Assembly: GCA_946406115.1 (NCBI GenBank)
Contig: OX291550.1
Coordinates: forward strand, 24,838,722 to 24,902,721
Direction: 5' to 3'
Origin: Apoda limacodes
Lineage: Eukaryota > Arthropoda > Insecta > Lepidoptera > Limacodidae
Length of the DNA stretch: 64,000 nt
In this document: one piece after another, positions 33,333 through 43,600 of the stretch
Position numbering within the stretch: position 1 is the first letter of the stretch
How the letters are laid out: each line of letters opens with the position of its first letter
Notes under the pieces: generated by a model
Told to the model about the DNA's origin: nothing
The model's database searches: none
Seen by the model: only the letters and a program-made list of their open reading frames with translations
Made by a program: the position numbers and the translations under genes

Positions 33333-33808
33333 AAGTGATGGCATATCCAAACGCGTTAAGTTTGCGAAAATTTGATTCATTTTATTACAACCCTGAGTAT
33401 ACTTTTTAACGTGAAATGTATGTTATAGTTCAAACCTTAATTTAGTGAATTTGCTAATATTATAATAATTTGCCTATTAAAACAGTAAATTTTTTTTTTA
33501 ATTCTGACACTCTATTTTTGGGATTTAATTGAAATTGTTTTGAAAACTAACAGTGACATTGTCTTCATTCTTATTTCATAGAATATATATTAATATGACC
33601 AAGTGAATTTGTTTATTTCATAGTTTTAAATAAATATTTGATATATAAATACCTACAAAAAACCAATAATATCGAGATTTTTAACGTGCGGTCACGTGCT
33701 AGCGCCTATCGTACGTGGAACTGTGGCTCTTTTTATGCTCCAATAGTGTAATATGTCTTTTTACACAGGTCAAAACGGCACGCTTTTGCTAGGGTATGCC
33801 ATAACCTT
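33333..33808. mobile_element. TTAA-flanked MITE, copy 1
   Basis: Left end AGTGATGGCATAT after TTAA; the right end reads in reverse GGTTATGGCATAC, with TTGA outside (probably mutated TTAA). Internal GTGCGGTCACGTGCTAGCG, AATATGTCTTTTTACAC and AACGGCACGCTTTTGCTAGG blocks are shared, inverted, with 53826-54292. About 475 bp and noncoding. TTAA target duplication is known for piggyBac-group transposases, but the ends do not start with the usual CCC, so assignment is tentative. Confidence 0.8.
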
Positions 33809-34378
33809 GAACAAATTCTGTCCGCAAGTTTTTTAGACATCCGCAATAATTCTTAGGTATGCTAGGGAACCCTAAAAATATTCCGTGTACGATACGCATT
33901 TTGCCAATTTGATAAACTACAGATCACAGAGCGATGACGCGCGTGCGTCTCATGTGTCGAAGGTTGTGGGTTTAATTCGATCACTTATCAATCGACAAAC
34001 TAACTTCCGCATTATACTCGGATAGTAAATAATTTCGAATCGGTGGTTAAGTTTATAAAATTAATAATTAAACTGACAATTCTAAAGTGCCGGTTAAAAG
34101 TCTACTCGAATAAAAATAAAAGTTGAATTTGAGTTACTTTACCCCTTAGAGTTATAGCATAATGTGTTATGTATAGACGGCCTATATCCTTCTTGTTAAA
34201 TATGCTATCTTTTTTACTTACCCTATTTTTTTCAAAAAGAACAAATAAGACCCAGTCATTATAAAGAATTTACAATAAACAAACCTGAATTTGCTTTAAA
34301 TCATCATAAAATCAGTTCTAGGAGAGTGTCGACCCCCTCCAAAAACTTTTCCTTTGGTGAAACCGATCGATGACCTGA
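33809..34378. other. No gene recognised
   Basis: A patch near 33925-33985 (GATGACGCGCGTGCGTCTC, GTTGTGGGTTTAATTCGATC) faintly resembles a tRNA-like SINE head, but box A is not convincing. Confidence 0.35.
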
Positions 34379-34640
34379 AAAAATCGGTCCAATGCGAGTA
34401 GGATGCGGATGAGTTACATACCAAGAGTTCCCTACCTAATAGGATTCTAAAAAGTATTTTTAGGGTTCTATACCCAAAGGGTAATTAGCGGAACCCTATT
34501 ACTAAGACTTCGCTGTCCGTCCATCCGTCCGTCCGTCTGACACCAGTATGTATCTCATGAACCTATATGGTTAGACAGTTGACATTTTCACAAAAGATGT
34601 ATTTCTGTTGTCGCTATAATAACAAATACTAAAAAATAAA
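34379..34640. repeat. Two opposed fragments of the GTTCCGTAC-type repeat
   Basis: A decayed plus-direction start (AAAAATCGGTCCAATGCGAG ... AGTTCCCTACC) is followed by a minus-direction 3' part: TTTTTAGGGTTCTATACCCA, GGTAATTAGCGGAACCCTAT and CCGTCCGTCCGTCTG, the reverse of the end seen at 14.8 kb. One insertion next to another, or a partial inversion. Confidence 0.7.
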
Positions 34641-35877
34641 ATAAAATTAATATAATCACGGAGAAAAAAAATATTGTTCGAATTAAAAAACTGTTTATTA
34701 AAATGCGTAAGTACTAAATTTTATTAATTTAAAAAAAAATTCAGAAAATTACAAAACAATATAAATTTTAGTACATTTTATTAATTCCATAAAATTCCGT
34801 TCCGTTTCCGTTTTATTTATTTCCGTAATTAATAATTGGTACTTCGGATTACAGAATTTTACAAATCCTATAAAATAATAATAATTAATCGAATTTATAA
34901 TAATAATTAATTAATTACCGGCTTACTAAAGATTACAAAAAGTTTTATTAAAGTGGGCAGATAAAACACCACTTGTCATTACAGTGAAGGCCAATTAACG
35001 TTTACAAACACCTTTCTATGAATTAATGAAGTTTACCAATAACAAACATCATATCGTACCGCTACGAATTAAGGTTGACGTCACGCGTCTCACATCGCGC
35101 TATCGAAGTCTTTTCTATAGTTCGCATATATACCGACATTCCGAAATGTAAATAAAGTGTTACAAGGCGTTCTCTAGGTATAACTCTTCCCATGGTGAGA
35201 GATTTCTCTTGATCCGCGCTCCACATATAGAAACCTTGAGCTGAACTGATTTGTAACGGACCTATCCGCCGCACCCTTCCTTCCAGGTACACTGACCAGT
35301 GTATCAACCGTACGCTTCGCATCACAGAATTCATCAGGACCACCTAAATATTTCTTTTAACACCAGAAGAGCTAAGACAACAAGTGTTTAAGCCGAACTA
35401 AGCTTTGTTCCAAAAAAGTCACGTGAAAAATATCTCAAAGCATACGAATTGATCAATAATAATTGGTGACTTTCAAAAGGTGCTATTGTTAAAAAGAATA
35501 GTTAGTATAGCTACTACTACTAGTAACTATTGTTTATTTTTTAGGAGCAGAGTATAGTATTTTTATTTGTAATTAGAATAAACCTTTGCTTAATATGGCC
35601 TTCAGTGTGTTCCTTGCCTAAGATCTATTTTTTCGCACTGGTAGAGGTGACAAGTTTTATGTTTCACACGAGAGCAAATTATTTTAGGTCTCGTGCCTTT
35701 CTCACATAACTTTAAAAATACTTATTATTACGTTTTTTTTTTACTTTTACTTGTCCGTTGTCTGTCTTCTGTAATGAAATCTTGCAAGTTAAATTTGACA
35801 CACTTCCCGGTTTTACTGTTCAGCTGAAATTTTGTATATCGCATGACAATGTAGTATTATGATGATATGGAGCTGAT
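34641..35877. other. Unassigned DNA with a 93-codon minus frame
   Basis: 34641-35060 is extremely AT-rich. At 35062-35343 (minus) a less AT-rich segment has a 93-codon frame with WSVYLEGRVRRIGPLQ and YMWSADQEKSLTMGRV. A possible acceptor (ATATTTAG/GTGG) precedes it. I do not recognise it; it could be an exon, a decayed transposon or chance. After 35344 the sequence is AT-rich again. Confidence 0.3.
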
Positions 35878-36240
35878 CTGATGATAGATCTGGAAGGTGG
35901 CCATAGGAACTCTGTAATGAAACGACGCAACCCCATCGAGTTTGGTATCGTTTGATTCGTCTAGACGATTACTTTGCCTCTAGATGATATCCAGGGTCTG
36001 ATGATGGAACTGGAAGGTTGCCATAGGAAGTCTGTAATTAAACGACACAATCCCATCGAGTTTGGGTTTGTTTGATTCGTCTTGACGAGTACTTTGGTCC
36101 TTAATTGTAACTAGTGATTGATGATGAAGCTAGAAGGTGGCCATAGGATCTCCGTAATTAAATGAGGTAACCGCATAGAATTTGTACTCGTTTGAATTGT
36201 CTTGATGAGTAGTTTAGTCCACGTACGTTGCAACCCCATC
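35878..36240. repeat. Tandem array, 120 bp x 3
   Basis: The period is exactly 120 bp. Each unit has CTGATGATG, GGAAGGTGGCCATAGGA, CTCTGTAAT(G/T)A, CCCATCGAGTTTG, GTTTGATTCGTCT and GA(C/T)GAGTACTTTG. Units diverge by roughly a tenth to a quarter, so the array is old. GAAGGTGGCCATAGGAACTC is a motif I know from dispersed lepidopteran repeats. A downstream block (GTGAGCACGTGCCGAGGGCT) may belong to the same element. Confidence 0.93.
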
Positions 36241-36774
36241 AGATTTTGGAAAATCCACTTGTTTTGCATGTGAATTCTATTTAATTAGATGGATGACCCA
36301 ATGCCAAGGTGAGCACGTGCCGAGGGCTGAATGGTATGATGGTGTATATCACTTACGTTGCGTTTCAGGGTACCAGAGCGAACCCTATTATCCCCCTACA
36401 GTGGACCTGGTGGGATCAAATCGATTAAAAATCCCGAATCGTAAATAAAAAGTTAAAAAAAAAAAAGAAATTTATTAAAAAAAAACAAGCTTTTATTACC
36501 TGTTAATAAAAAGAACTAAAAAGTTAAAAATATTTTTTTAACTTAACAACTTAACTTAACAAAATAATTTCATTCTGATAAGAAATACACCATTTTATAG
36601 GTTACATACAATACCTACCTTATTGCCCATTTTTTTTAAATAAAAGCACGTTACACCTTCTCGATTTATCTTTACAAATAGTTTTAGAATTAGTTCTTTA
36701 CAAGTCTAGTTACAAGTTTAGTTTTGTCTTTATTTACAAGTAAGGAAAGCTTGTTTTTTTAAAACGTTTATGTT
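36241..36774. other. No gene recognised
   Basis: 36290-36420 is GC-richer and may continue the tandem-repeat element; the rest is A/T-rich. Confidence 0.4.
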
Positions 36775-37270
36775 ACTTAAGCCTTTTCGGAAACCAGATT
36801 GTTCGGGAGGTTGTATGTAATTCGTCAAATTTGCGTTCGAGGTGATTCGAAATGATCCTGTTAAACAGCTCAAAGACATGGCTCAGAAACGAAATGGACC
36901 CATGTAGACTATAAAGAATTATATAAGGCGTATTTATTAAGGTGAAGTCTCCTTTTTTGACGAAGAGTATGACCACGCTTCTGCTTCTTGCGTGGTGCCT
37001 TCGAGAATAACATAATTAAAGTGCCTCTGAAGGACTTTGAGGTGTTCAACCCGTTTAGAGGGGCTCTGACGTAATTCTGTCATCGCGGATCGACTGCCGT
37101 TTTTCGTATAAAATACAAGGTCTTACTAGCTTATATTTTCAGTGTAGTGTTGACTTGATTAGGCTCTGGGTTCCTATGCCGTGATTTTGACAGGATCTCG
37201 AGTTCAGAATTGTCTATAGAAGTTCTCGATCTCGTCCATTATTTTAGGTTGGGACGAAAGGATTTTGCCA
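36775..37270 (-). pseudogene. RTE-clade LINE reverse transcriptase fragment
   Basis: Minus-strand reading gives, in order and across frames, MDEIENFYRQF, VEHLKVLQRHFNYVILEGTT, VILFVKKGD and SFLSHVFELFNRIISNHLER, then KFDE and a decayed FPKR. This is the RTE order IxxxIExFYxxLY ... LLxLFNxxIxEGTTPxxW ... VVxLFKKGD ... RPISLLSHxYKLFxRIIxNRL ... GFRxGYST. The piece covers the RT N-terminal part only; motifs A-C are absent. Stops and frameshifts make it a relic. Confidence 0.8.
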
Positions 37271-37462
37271 GTTTCCTTTTTTTAGCTTTGTCAACTGGCC
37301 TTGCCCAATAATCAAATTTCCTTAGTTTTTACACACAAAAAAAAAACAAATGGTAAAAAAAGCTATAAACCAAGTGAACGCATTAAGATTGGGTTCCATA
37401 AAATTAAAATATTATGAATATCTCAAAAACTTGTAAACCATTTTTGTTAAAGAATAATTTCC

Positions 37463-38305
37463 TCAAAAGTAGACTGGGGACGGGAAAACTTGGTCCGATT
37501 CAACCCTACAAAGACACAAGTGTGCGCGTTCACCGCTAAGAAAATTCCATTCACTGTAGTCCCACAATCCCAGAACACTCCCCTCTCCATCTCCAAGAGC
37601 ATTGGGATCCTTGGTGTCGACATCTCCAGCGATGTTCAGTTCCGAGATCATTTACAAGATAAGGTGAAGCTAGCGTCCATAAAACTTGGTGTACTCAACA
37701 GAGCGAAGAATTACTTCACGTCGGGGCAAAGGTTGTTACTTTACAAGTCGCAAGTTCGGCCCCATATGGAGTACTGCTGCCATCTCTGGGCGGGTGCACC
37801 CGGATACCAGCTTGGCCCTTTTGACTCGGTTCAACGACGGGCTATGAGAATTGTCGAAGATTCCAAACTCACTTGCGGTATCGAGCCCTTAATTCTGAGG
37901 AGAAACTTTGCCTCACTGTGTGTGTTCTACCGCTTGTACAATGGGTTGTGTTCTGAGGAATTGTTCGAAATGATGCCCATGGCTACTTTCTACCATCGCA
38001 TCGCTCGCCATCGGCAGGGAATTCATTCTCACACTTTAGAACCTAAATGGTCGCGTACAGTGCGGTTTCAGAGAAACTTCCTCCCGCTAACGCTTAAGTT
38101 GTGGAATGAACTCCCTCCCAAGGTTTTCTGCAAGGACTACAGTATGGAGTTTTTTAAGAAAGAAGTTATTAGATTTCTGAATGGTCGGCAACGCGCAAGT
38201 GATACCCCTGGTGTTGCAAGCCTCGAAAGGCTACGGTGACCGCTTACCATCAGGCGGGCCGTAAGCTTGTTTGCCACCTTAGTGGTATATAAAAAAAAAA
38301 AAAAA
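37463..38305 (+). pseudogene. Jockey-like LINE A, RT C-terminal part and 3' UTR (longest copy)
   Basis: The frame reads DWGRENLVRFNPTKTQVCAF from 37472, through LGVDISSDVQFRDHL, LLYKSQVRPHMEYCCHLWAG, PFDSVQRRAMRIV and LCVFYRLYNG to LKLWNELPPKVF, then VIRFLNGRQR and a stop at about 38239. This is the thumb/C-terminal region of a Jockey/CR1-type LINE polymerase (KTQVCAFT follows the FADD motif by ~30-40 residues in such proteins). The codon at 37490 that opens the formal 249-codon frame is TTG (Leu), not a start. The endonuclease and RT core are missing through 5' truncation. The 3' UTR has GACCGCTTACCATCAGGCGG, CCACCTTAGTGGTATA and a poly(A). The frame is unbroken, suggesting a fairly recent insertion. 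Confidence 0.9.
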
Positions 38306-38670
38306 AGAAAAAAAAAAAGTCTGTGTAGTTTTTTTCTACTACCTACACTAAAAAGTAGCAAAAATCTATACATACTCAGTTTCGAAAATCGAACTATTTG
38401 TTCAAATGTTACTCTCAGGTCATTTCGAAAAACCGTATGAAATTGCATTCCGTACTCGATGTGGTCAGTTACATTTTTAGCGCGGCCGTAGAAGAAAGAT
38501 ATGACGTCGCCAGCGGGCGGCTAATAGACCGGCGCGCGAGTAGGTATGTTGCTGGTCGATTCGTGCCGCGCCGCGTTGCGTTTTAAATTTTTTTCTATTT
38601 AAATTTTTTTTTTACTATATTTGACTTTCATGTAGTTGAAAAGGTAATGTTTGTACCGAGTACAAAATGG
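38306..38670. other. Unassigned block with CpG-rich core
   Basis: 38460-38580 has high CpG (GCCAGCGGGCGGCTAATAGA; GTGCCGCGCCGCGTTGCG). The flanks carry diverged pieces of the 192-bp unit that follows (AAATCTATACATACTCAG). A 62-codon plus frame has no domain. Confidence 0.4.
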
Positions 38671-39054
38671 CTCTTTTCTAGTACCTGCAATAAAAAGTTT
38701 CCAAGTTCTATACATGTTCATAATCGAAAATCCAAAAATTGTATTTCACGACTTTGACGATATAAAAGTGTTTGTAAAAACCTAATTAGAATAAAAAAAA
38801 ATTACTTTGACTTTCAACATTTTGCGATTCTTATCCCAATCCCCAATCAAGTTATCCCCAATCTCTTTTCTATTACCTGAAATAAAAAGTTTCCAAGTTC
38901 TATACATGTTCATATCGAAAATCCAAAAATAGTATTTCACGACTTTGACGATATAAAAGTGTTTGTAAAAACCTAATTAGAATAAAAAAAAAATTACTTT
39001 GACTTTCAACATTTTGCGATCCTAATCCCAATCCCCAATCTAGTTATCAGTAAT
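38671..39054. repeat. Tandem duplication, 192 bp x 2
   Basis: CTCTTTTCTA, AATAAAAAGTTTCCAAGTTC, TATACATGTTCATA, TTCACGACTTTGACGATATA, AAAACCTAATTAGAATAAAA and ATCCCAATCCCCAATC repeat with an offset of 192 bp and few differences. A recent duplication. Confidence 0.95.
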
Positions 39055-39183
39055 TTTAAATAGCCTATGTCCTTTCTCGGAACTCAAACTATCTCCATGC
39101 CAAATTTCATCTTAATCGGTTTAAGCGTAAAGAGGTAACAGACACACAGAGTTACTTTCGCATTTATTATATTAGTATAGATG
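39055..39183 (-). repeat. GGGCGGGTG-family repeat, partial reversed copy
   Basis: ATAGCCTATGTCCTTTCTCG, AACTCAAACTATCTCCATGC, CAAATTTCATCTTAATCGGT, GAGTTACTTTCGCATTTATT and ATATTAGTATAG are the reverse of the 5' half of the repeats at 23 kb. Confidence 0.85.
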
Positions 39184-39447
39184 TGCGTGAGACAAAAATA
39201 TAACAATCTGTACCAAAAACATTAATCTTTATTTATCTGGAAAAGTTCAAGGAAAAAATATTATTTGGAAGGCGGCTCGTGCCTGTTCGCACGAGGGCAC
39301 ACAACGAGAATTAAAGATTTGCTTTGAATATATTCCTACACTGTGTTCTACGAATTTCTTCAGAAAGTATTTTAAGTATTATATAGTCTACTATAATCAA
39401 GGAGTTGCCGTGGGAATCTCACGCCAATAACAATTTTTTTTTAAAAC

Positions 39448-39636
39448 CTCTAAGGTGGCAAACAAGGATGCGGCCTGCCTGATGGTAAGCGGTCACCGTA
39501 GCCTATGGAACCTTGTAACACCAGTGGTATCAATCGCGCGTTTGCCGACCCTTCAAAAATTTAATGACTTCTTTCTTGAAGAACCTCATACTGTAGTCCT
39601 TCGAGAAAACCTTGGCAGGGAGCTTATTTCACAACC
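39448..39636 (-). pseudogene. Jockey-like LINE A 3' end (copy 3, reversed)
   Basis: On the plus strand, CTAAGGTGGCAAACAAGG, CTGATGGTAAGCGGTCACC, GGTCAT-lacking GACCCTTCAAAAATTTAATG, and CTTGGCAGGGAGCTTATTTC are the reverse complement of the LINE A 3' UTR and last codons (NELPAKVFSKD). The poly(A), seen as T8 near 39436, lies at the left. Confidence 0.85.
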
Positions 39637-39860
39637 CAAGCGTTCAAATTCAAATTCAAATAGTTTATTTCTCAAAAATAGGATACAATATTACTTTTTT
39701 GACGTCAGTATAATACGCAAAGAATTTATAAACTACTACCGTTTCGGAATCAAAATGGCGTTCTGGGGAGAAGAAACGGCGAAAGAAACTCTCCAGCTGT
39801 CGCTCTTTTCAATTTTAACGTTTGCGGAAGTTTCTCTAAATTAGCGCGGGCGGAGCAGTG
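39637..39860 (-). repeat. 3' end of another LINE with (TTTGAA) tail, reversed
   Basis: The plus strand starts TTCAAATTCAAATTCAAATA, the complement of a TTTGAA-repeat tail, then AGTTTATTTCTCAAAAATAG, AAATGGCGTTCTGGGGAG and GAAGAAACGGCGAAAGAAAC. Lepidopteran LINE 3' UTRs end with such tails. It abuts LINE A copy 3 with no spacer, so one inserted into the other. A formal 129-codon frame across the junction is an artefact. Confidence 0.7.
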
Positions 39861-40039
39861 ACTGTAGTGATAAAATAAGGTTGCATGAGTAGGTGTACTG
39901 TACGTCGAACCATGCCAACCTTAGTGCAGGCATAAGTGGTTGGACCTTTGTTAAAGTTTAAATAAGCTTAAATTTGGTCGGCTAAGTCGCATAAACTAAG
40001 TATTTTTCTTTTTTAGTAATGTTTGTCGAAAGTAAATCC

Positions 40040-40950
40040 AAAAGACCAGCCAAGAGAGCGACTCTGGCTCACTCCCAAGGGGTTCCGTACAAACTTATTA
40101 TATGTAGATAGTTCTTCCATCATGAGATCAAGTGTTACTGATTTATGACAGTTTTTGGATTTTTTCCTATATTTGCGATGTAACATCTTGTTTCTTGCCA
40201 AATTTTATGATTCTAGGTCAACAGGAAGTACCCCATAGGTTTTGATTTATTTGTGTCACAATATGCGATAAAAATGATCGTATTTTGCTGTATATTTTTT
40301 TTACAATTTTAAGTGACCGTAGACTTTAGTATTTGATATTGATTTCCTCGTACCTCCACGCGTTCTTGAATAAAAGGGTATTGACAGACAGAGAAATAAA
40401 CTTTTATTATCTGTTATAACTATAAATTAACAAATTTTGGATTTTTCCCTATATTTGTGAAATTTCTTTTTTTTTTAAATGTTTTTTTTTTTTAATTTTC
40501 CTACCTTGCTTCGTGTCAAATTGCATAGTTATAGGACAACGGGAACTACCTTATAGGTTTTGATTAATTTGTGAATGCCAAAAATTGCCGTATTTCTTTA
40601 ATTATTGCGTTGAATCTGAGAGACCTTTGTATTTGATATTAATTTCAACTTGATACCTTCAAGCGTTTCTGAGAAAAAGGGTCTTGACAGATAGACAGAC
40701 GGATACCAAAGTGATTCTAAAAAGAAAAATATTTTCTAAAACCACGTGTCCTATACAAATAAGGCTATCTTCTAGTTGTTAGATAAGAATTTCCGACAAG
40801 AATATTTTCTTGTTTCGTAATTTTCTAAGTGCGATTTTTCCTTGAACCTCATTGAAAAAATCGCAGCAATCTATGAATAAAATAATTATGACATACAAAC
40901 GGCGTGGCGAAACTATAAGGATTCCCTTTTTGGACTACGGAACCCTAAAA
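40040..40950 (+). repeat. GTTCCGTAC-type repeat, composite copy at 40 kb
   Basis: Starts AAAGACCAGCCAAGAGAGCG with AAGGGGTTCCGTACAAACTT and ends GGACTACGGAACCCTAAAAA. Two partial bodies are visible (GTTTTTGGATTTTTTCCTAT near 40150, TTTTGGATTTTTCCCTATAT near 40436; GACAGACAGAGA near 40384, TTGACAGATAGACAGACGGA near 40684), so two copies or an internal duplication are merged. Confidence 0.7.
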
Positions 40951-42635
40951 ATAAATAAGTTACTAATATTTACATTTGTGACACACAGATAGTCCTACAT
41001 ATTATTGCAGACATAGAAAAAATTCTTTAGATTCTTAAAAGCAGTATCCAGCATCAGTTCTTGAAAACACGAGTACAGTCGGAGAAACGAGTTAGTGTTA
41101 CCAATTATGTTACATCTAAATATATAAAAATATCTAAAAAAAATTGAGAATGACATATGGAACCATAAAAAAATTTACACTGAGGTTTCTATTATAGGAT
41201 AGGTAACGTAGGCGAGCACTAAGAAAGATTATTGCAAAATCATTCCCTAAGGGGATACAATGGGGGTAGGAAGTTTGTATGGAAATCCATAATATTTGAA
41301 GCTAAATGCACACAAATTGGTATTTGGCCTTTTGGTTGAAAATAAAGATTGACATGTTTCGCCACTTTTGAAGAAAGGCCCTTAGAAGCAACGACCTTCT
41401 GAGTAAAAAGAGATCATTGACTACTTAGAATAATATAAATATTTTTCTCACAACAGTCTTGAAAATGATTTGTATCAGATTTTCCTTGATATGTTACCGA
41501 AGTCGTTACGATGTTTTACAAACTCCCATTTCAGTCCTGCCTCTCCCGCAAACGATTTATTGAACTTTTAATAATAGACTAAGCTTTTTGTCGGATCTCT
41601 TCCAAGAAACGTAGCGGGAAACCCACATCGGCCCGTAACTGAAGTTTTCTTTTCATTCCGCATCGTTAAAATGTTTATCGTGCGATTTTAGCTCGACTTT
41701 TTCGTAGAAGTACTTGCTGAGATCGGCATAAATCATGTTGACCCACTTTCAATAAATAGTCGGACTGATAAACATACTTTATAAAGATTTCCGGTGAAAC
41801 AGCTGTTTTAATATATTATGTTGGTGTTTAATATGGAGATGTTTAATTTAAATTGATTCGCAATGTCGGATAAGAGATGAGGTAAAAACAATGGCATTCT
41901 AAAACCAAAGAAGTAGGTTATCTTAACATAATTGTAGAGCCTAGAAGCATAGAAGTAATAGTACTAATGCTAAAAGTGGAGGTTTTTCCAATTTTCCTGC
42001 AGAACTGTTGCTGTTAGGTTAAGATACAATAAAAAACACTAGAAACGTCTATCCGTAACTGGCTTTATATTTTGACTGCATTACAAAACACACACAAAAT
42101 AGGTACCCAATTCTAACGATAATGTCCGGGGCCATAGAAACAATATACATATTAGACATGTCGTAAGATAAAAGAAAAAAAAACAGATTATTGCAAAAAT
42201 TATAGACGTTTTCAAACGATCTGAAAATTGGAAAATAGGAATGAGTTTTGTAATCTTCTGAGCTGTTTTCAGGATCATTGCAAAATTGAGGTTGATTGGG
42301 GACGGATCGGAATTTTGGCGCTGATTCTTTCTAATAGGTCAAAGCAAGGAAGATACGGAAAAGATCTATATAAAGAAAGTATTTAAATTTTTAAATAATA
42401 TCACAAAATAAGTAGGTATGGCGAAGTTCCTGATGCAGTAACATTAGTCTATCAAAAACGACATGTCAAAAAAATCGTGGGTTGGGGATGGGTACCATAA
42501 AATTATAAATAAAGTGGCTACTTAGTCATTATCTGCCAAATCGCACTGGGCTAGAACGGTGGACAAACATGGGACAAACAAAACGGTTAAGGCAGCCTAT
42601 TGGTTCACTTTAACAGTATTGTTTTCTTTAAAATT
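40951..42635. other. No gene recognised
   Basis: AT-rich. 41240-41330 (CATTCCCTAAGGGGATACAA, GGTAGGAAGTTTGTATGGAA) resembles a common dispersed repeat. Nothing else assigned. Confidence 0.4.
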
Positions 42636-42800
42636 AAATCAAACAATATTTATTCCAATAGGTTTTTGAGAACACTTTTGAACTGTCGATACAATGTTAA
42701 TTTCTACCAAAAAGAGCTGGCAAGAAGTTCTTTTCAAAATAATAATACAATACTTTGATAATCCGCTAACAAGTATACAATATGTATAGAAACACTTTGT
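42636..42800 (-). repeat. LINE B 3' end (copy 3, reversed)
   Basis: AAATTAAATCAAACAATATT, AATAGGTTTTTGAGAACACT, CTGTCGATACAATGTTAA, AAAAAGAGCTGGCAAGAAGT and AATACAATACTTTGATAAT are the reverse of the tail block at 31.3 and 32.2 kb. An 86-codon minus frame across it is incidental. Confidence 0.75.
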
Positions 42801-42914
42801 AGGTAATATAAATAAGTGCTTGTGGTGTTTTATCCGTTGGTAACCATTAGTTGCTTGAAACTCCTGACAGTTCAGACAGGCAGACTCCTGAGTGCCCACT
42901 AGCTTGACAAACGT

Positions 42915-43015
42915 CCACTTATTCTCACTGGGCTAGCGTAGTGGACCGAGAAGAGGCCTGTGCCCGTGCAGTGAGTGGAGCGTATATCTGAGGCAAATAA
43001 ATATTGTATTCTGAA
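42915..43015 (+). repeat. RTE-like 3' UTR repeat fragment
   Basis: CACTGGGCTAGCGTAGTGGA, GAAGAGGCCTGTGCCCGTGC, AGTGAGTGGAGCGTATAT. I recognise a variant of the lepidopteran block GAGGCCTGTGCCCAGCAGTG found near RTE-type LINE ends; it is complementary in type to the reversed fragment at 6.3 kb. Confidence 0.5.
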
Positions 43016-43429
43016 AAGCCTAAGGTCCTATAGGAAACGGAAGCGAAGGCGCAAGAAAATGTGCTAGTAACTTATATTTGGAGCATAGGCAGTGATGCCT
43101 TTGTTCGTAAATTGTAGGCATACGGAATACTTTTTTATACACAATTTTATTACGACTATAGACTTTTTATACCTAGGTTTTTCAGTAATCTAAGGGTAGA
43201 TAACTTTTTGTTTTTTTTTCTTTAGTAGTTTTAGAGATAAATGAAGGGAGTAAAACGCTCGATTTCTGTCTATTTCATTAAATAGCTGTAAAACTATTTA
43301 TTTTAAAATTATAAAAAAATGTTGAGACCCTTAACAACAAGCCTTTCCATTCAATAGGTATGCACTTTGCAAAATTATTTTTTTAACTTTGTAATTTTCC
43401 TCTTAAAAGTGACCTCCATATTGAAAATT

Positions 43430-43600
43430 TATTAATTTACGTGTCCGTGTTTGGGTCACAGAAATTCATATGTGTACCAAATTTCAACTGAATCGATTCA
43501 GTAGATTCAGAGTAAATTGGCTGTGACTGACGGACAGACTGACAGACACACAAGTGATCCTATAAGGGTTCGGAAAGTAGACGAACTAAAAAACCGCCAT
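43430..43600 (+). repeat. GACGGACAGAC-type repeat 3' part
   Basis: GTGTGTACCAAATTTCAACT-like order, then GGCTGTGACTGACGGACAGA, CTGACAGACACACAAGTGAT and CCTATAAGGGTTCGGAA, the 3' portion of the GTTCCGTAC-type family. Confidence 0.6.

Noticed and set aside
37463..38239. A 249-codon frame that could be taken for a host gene
   Set aside because: Its first codon is TTG, upstream codons continue the LINE protein, and the content is the C-terminus of a LINE polymerase followed by a LINE 3' UTR.
39455..39844. A 129-codon plus frame
   Set aside because: It runs antisense across two LINE 3' ends; no protein resemblance.
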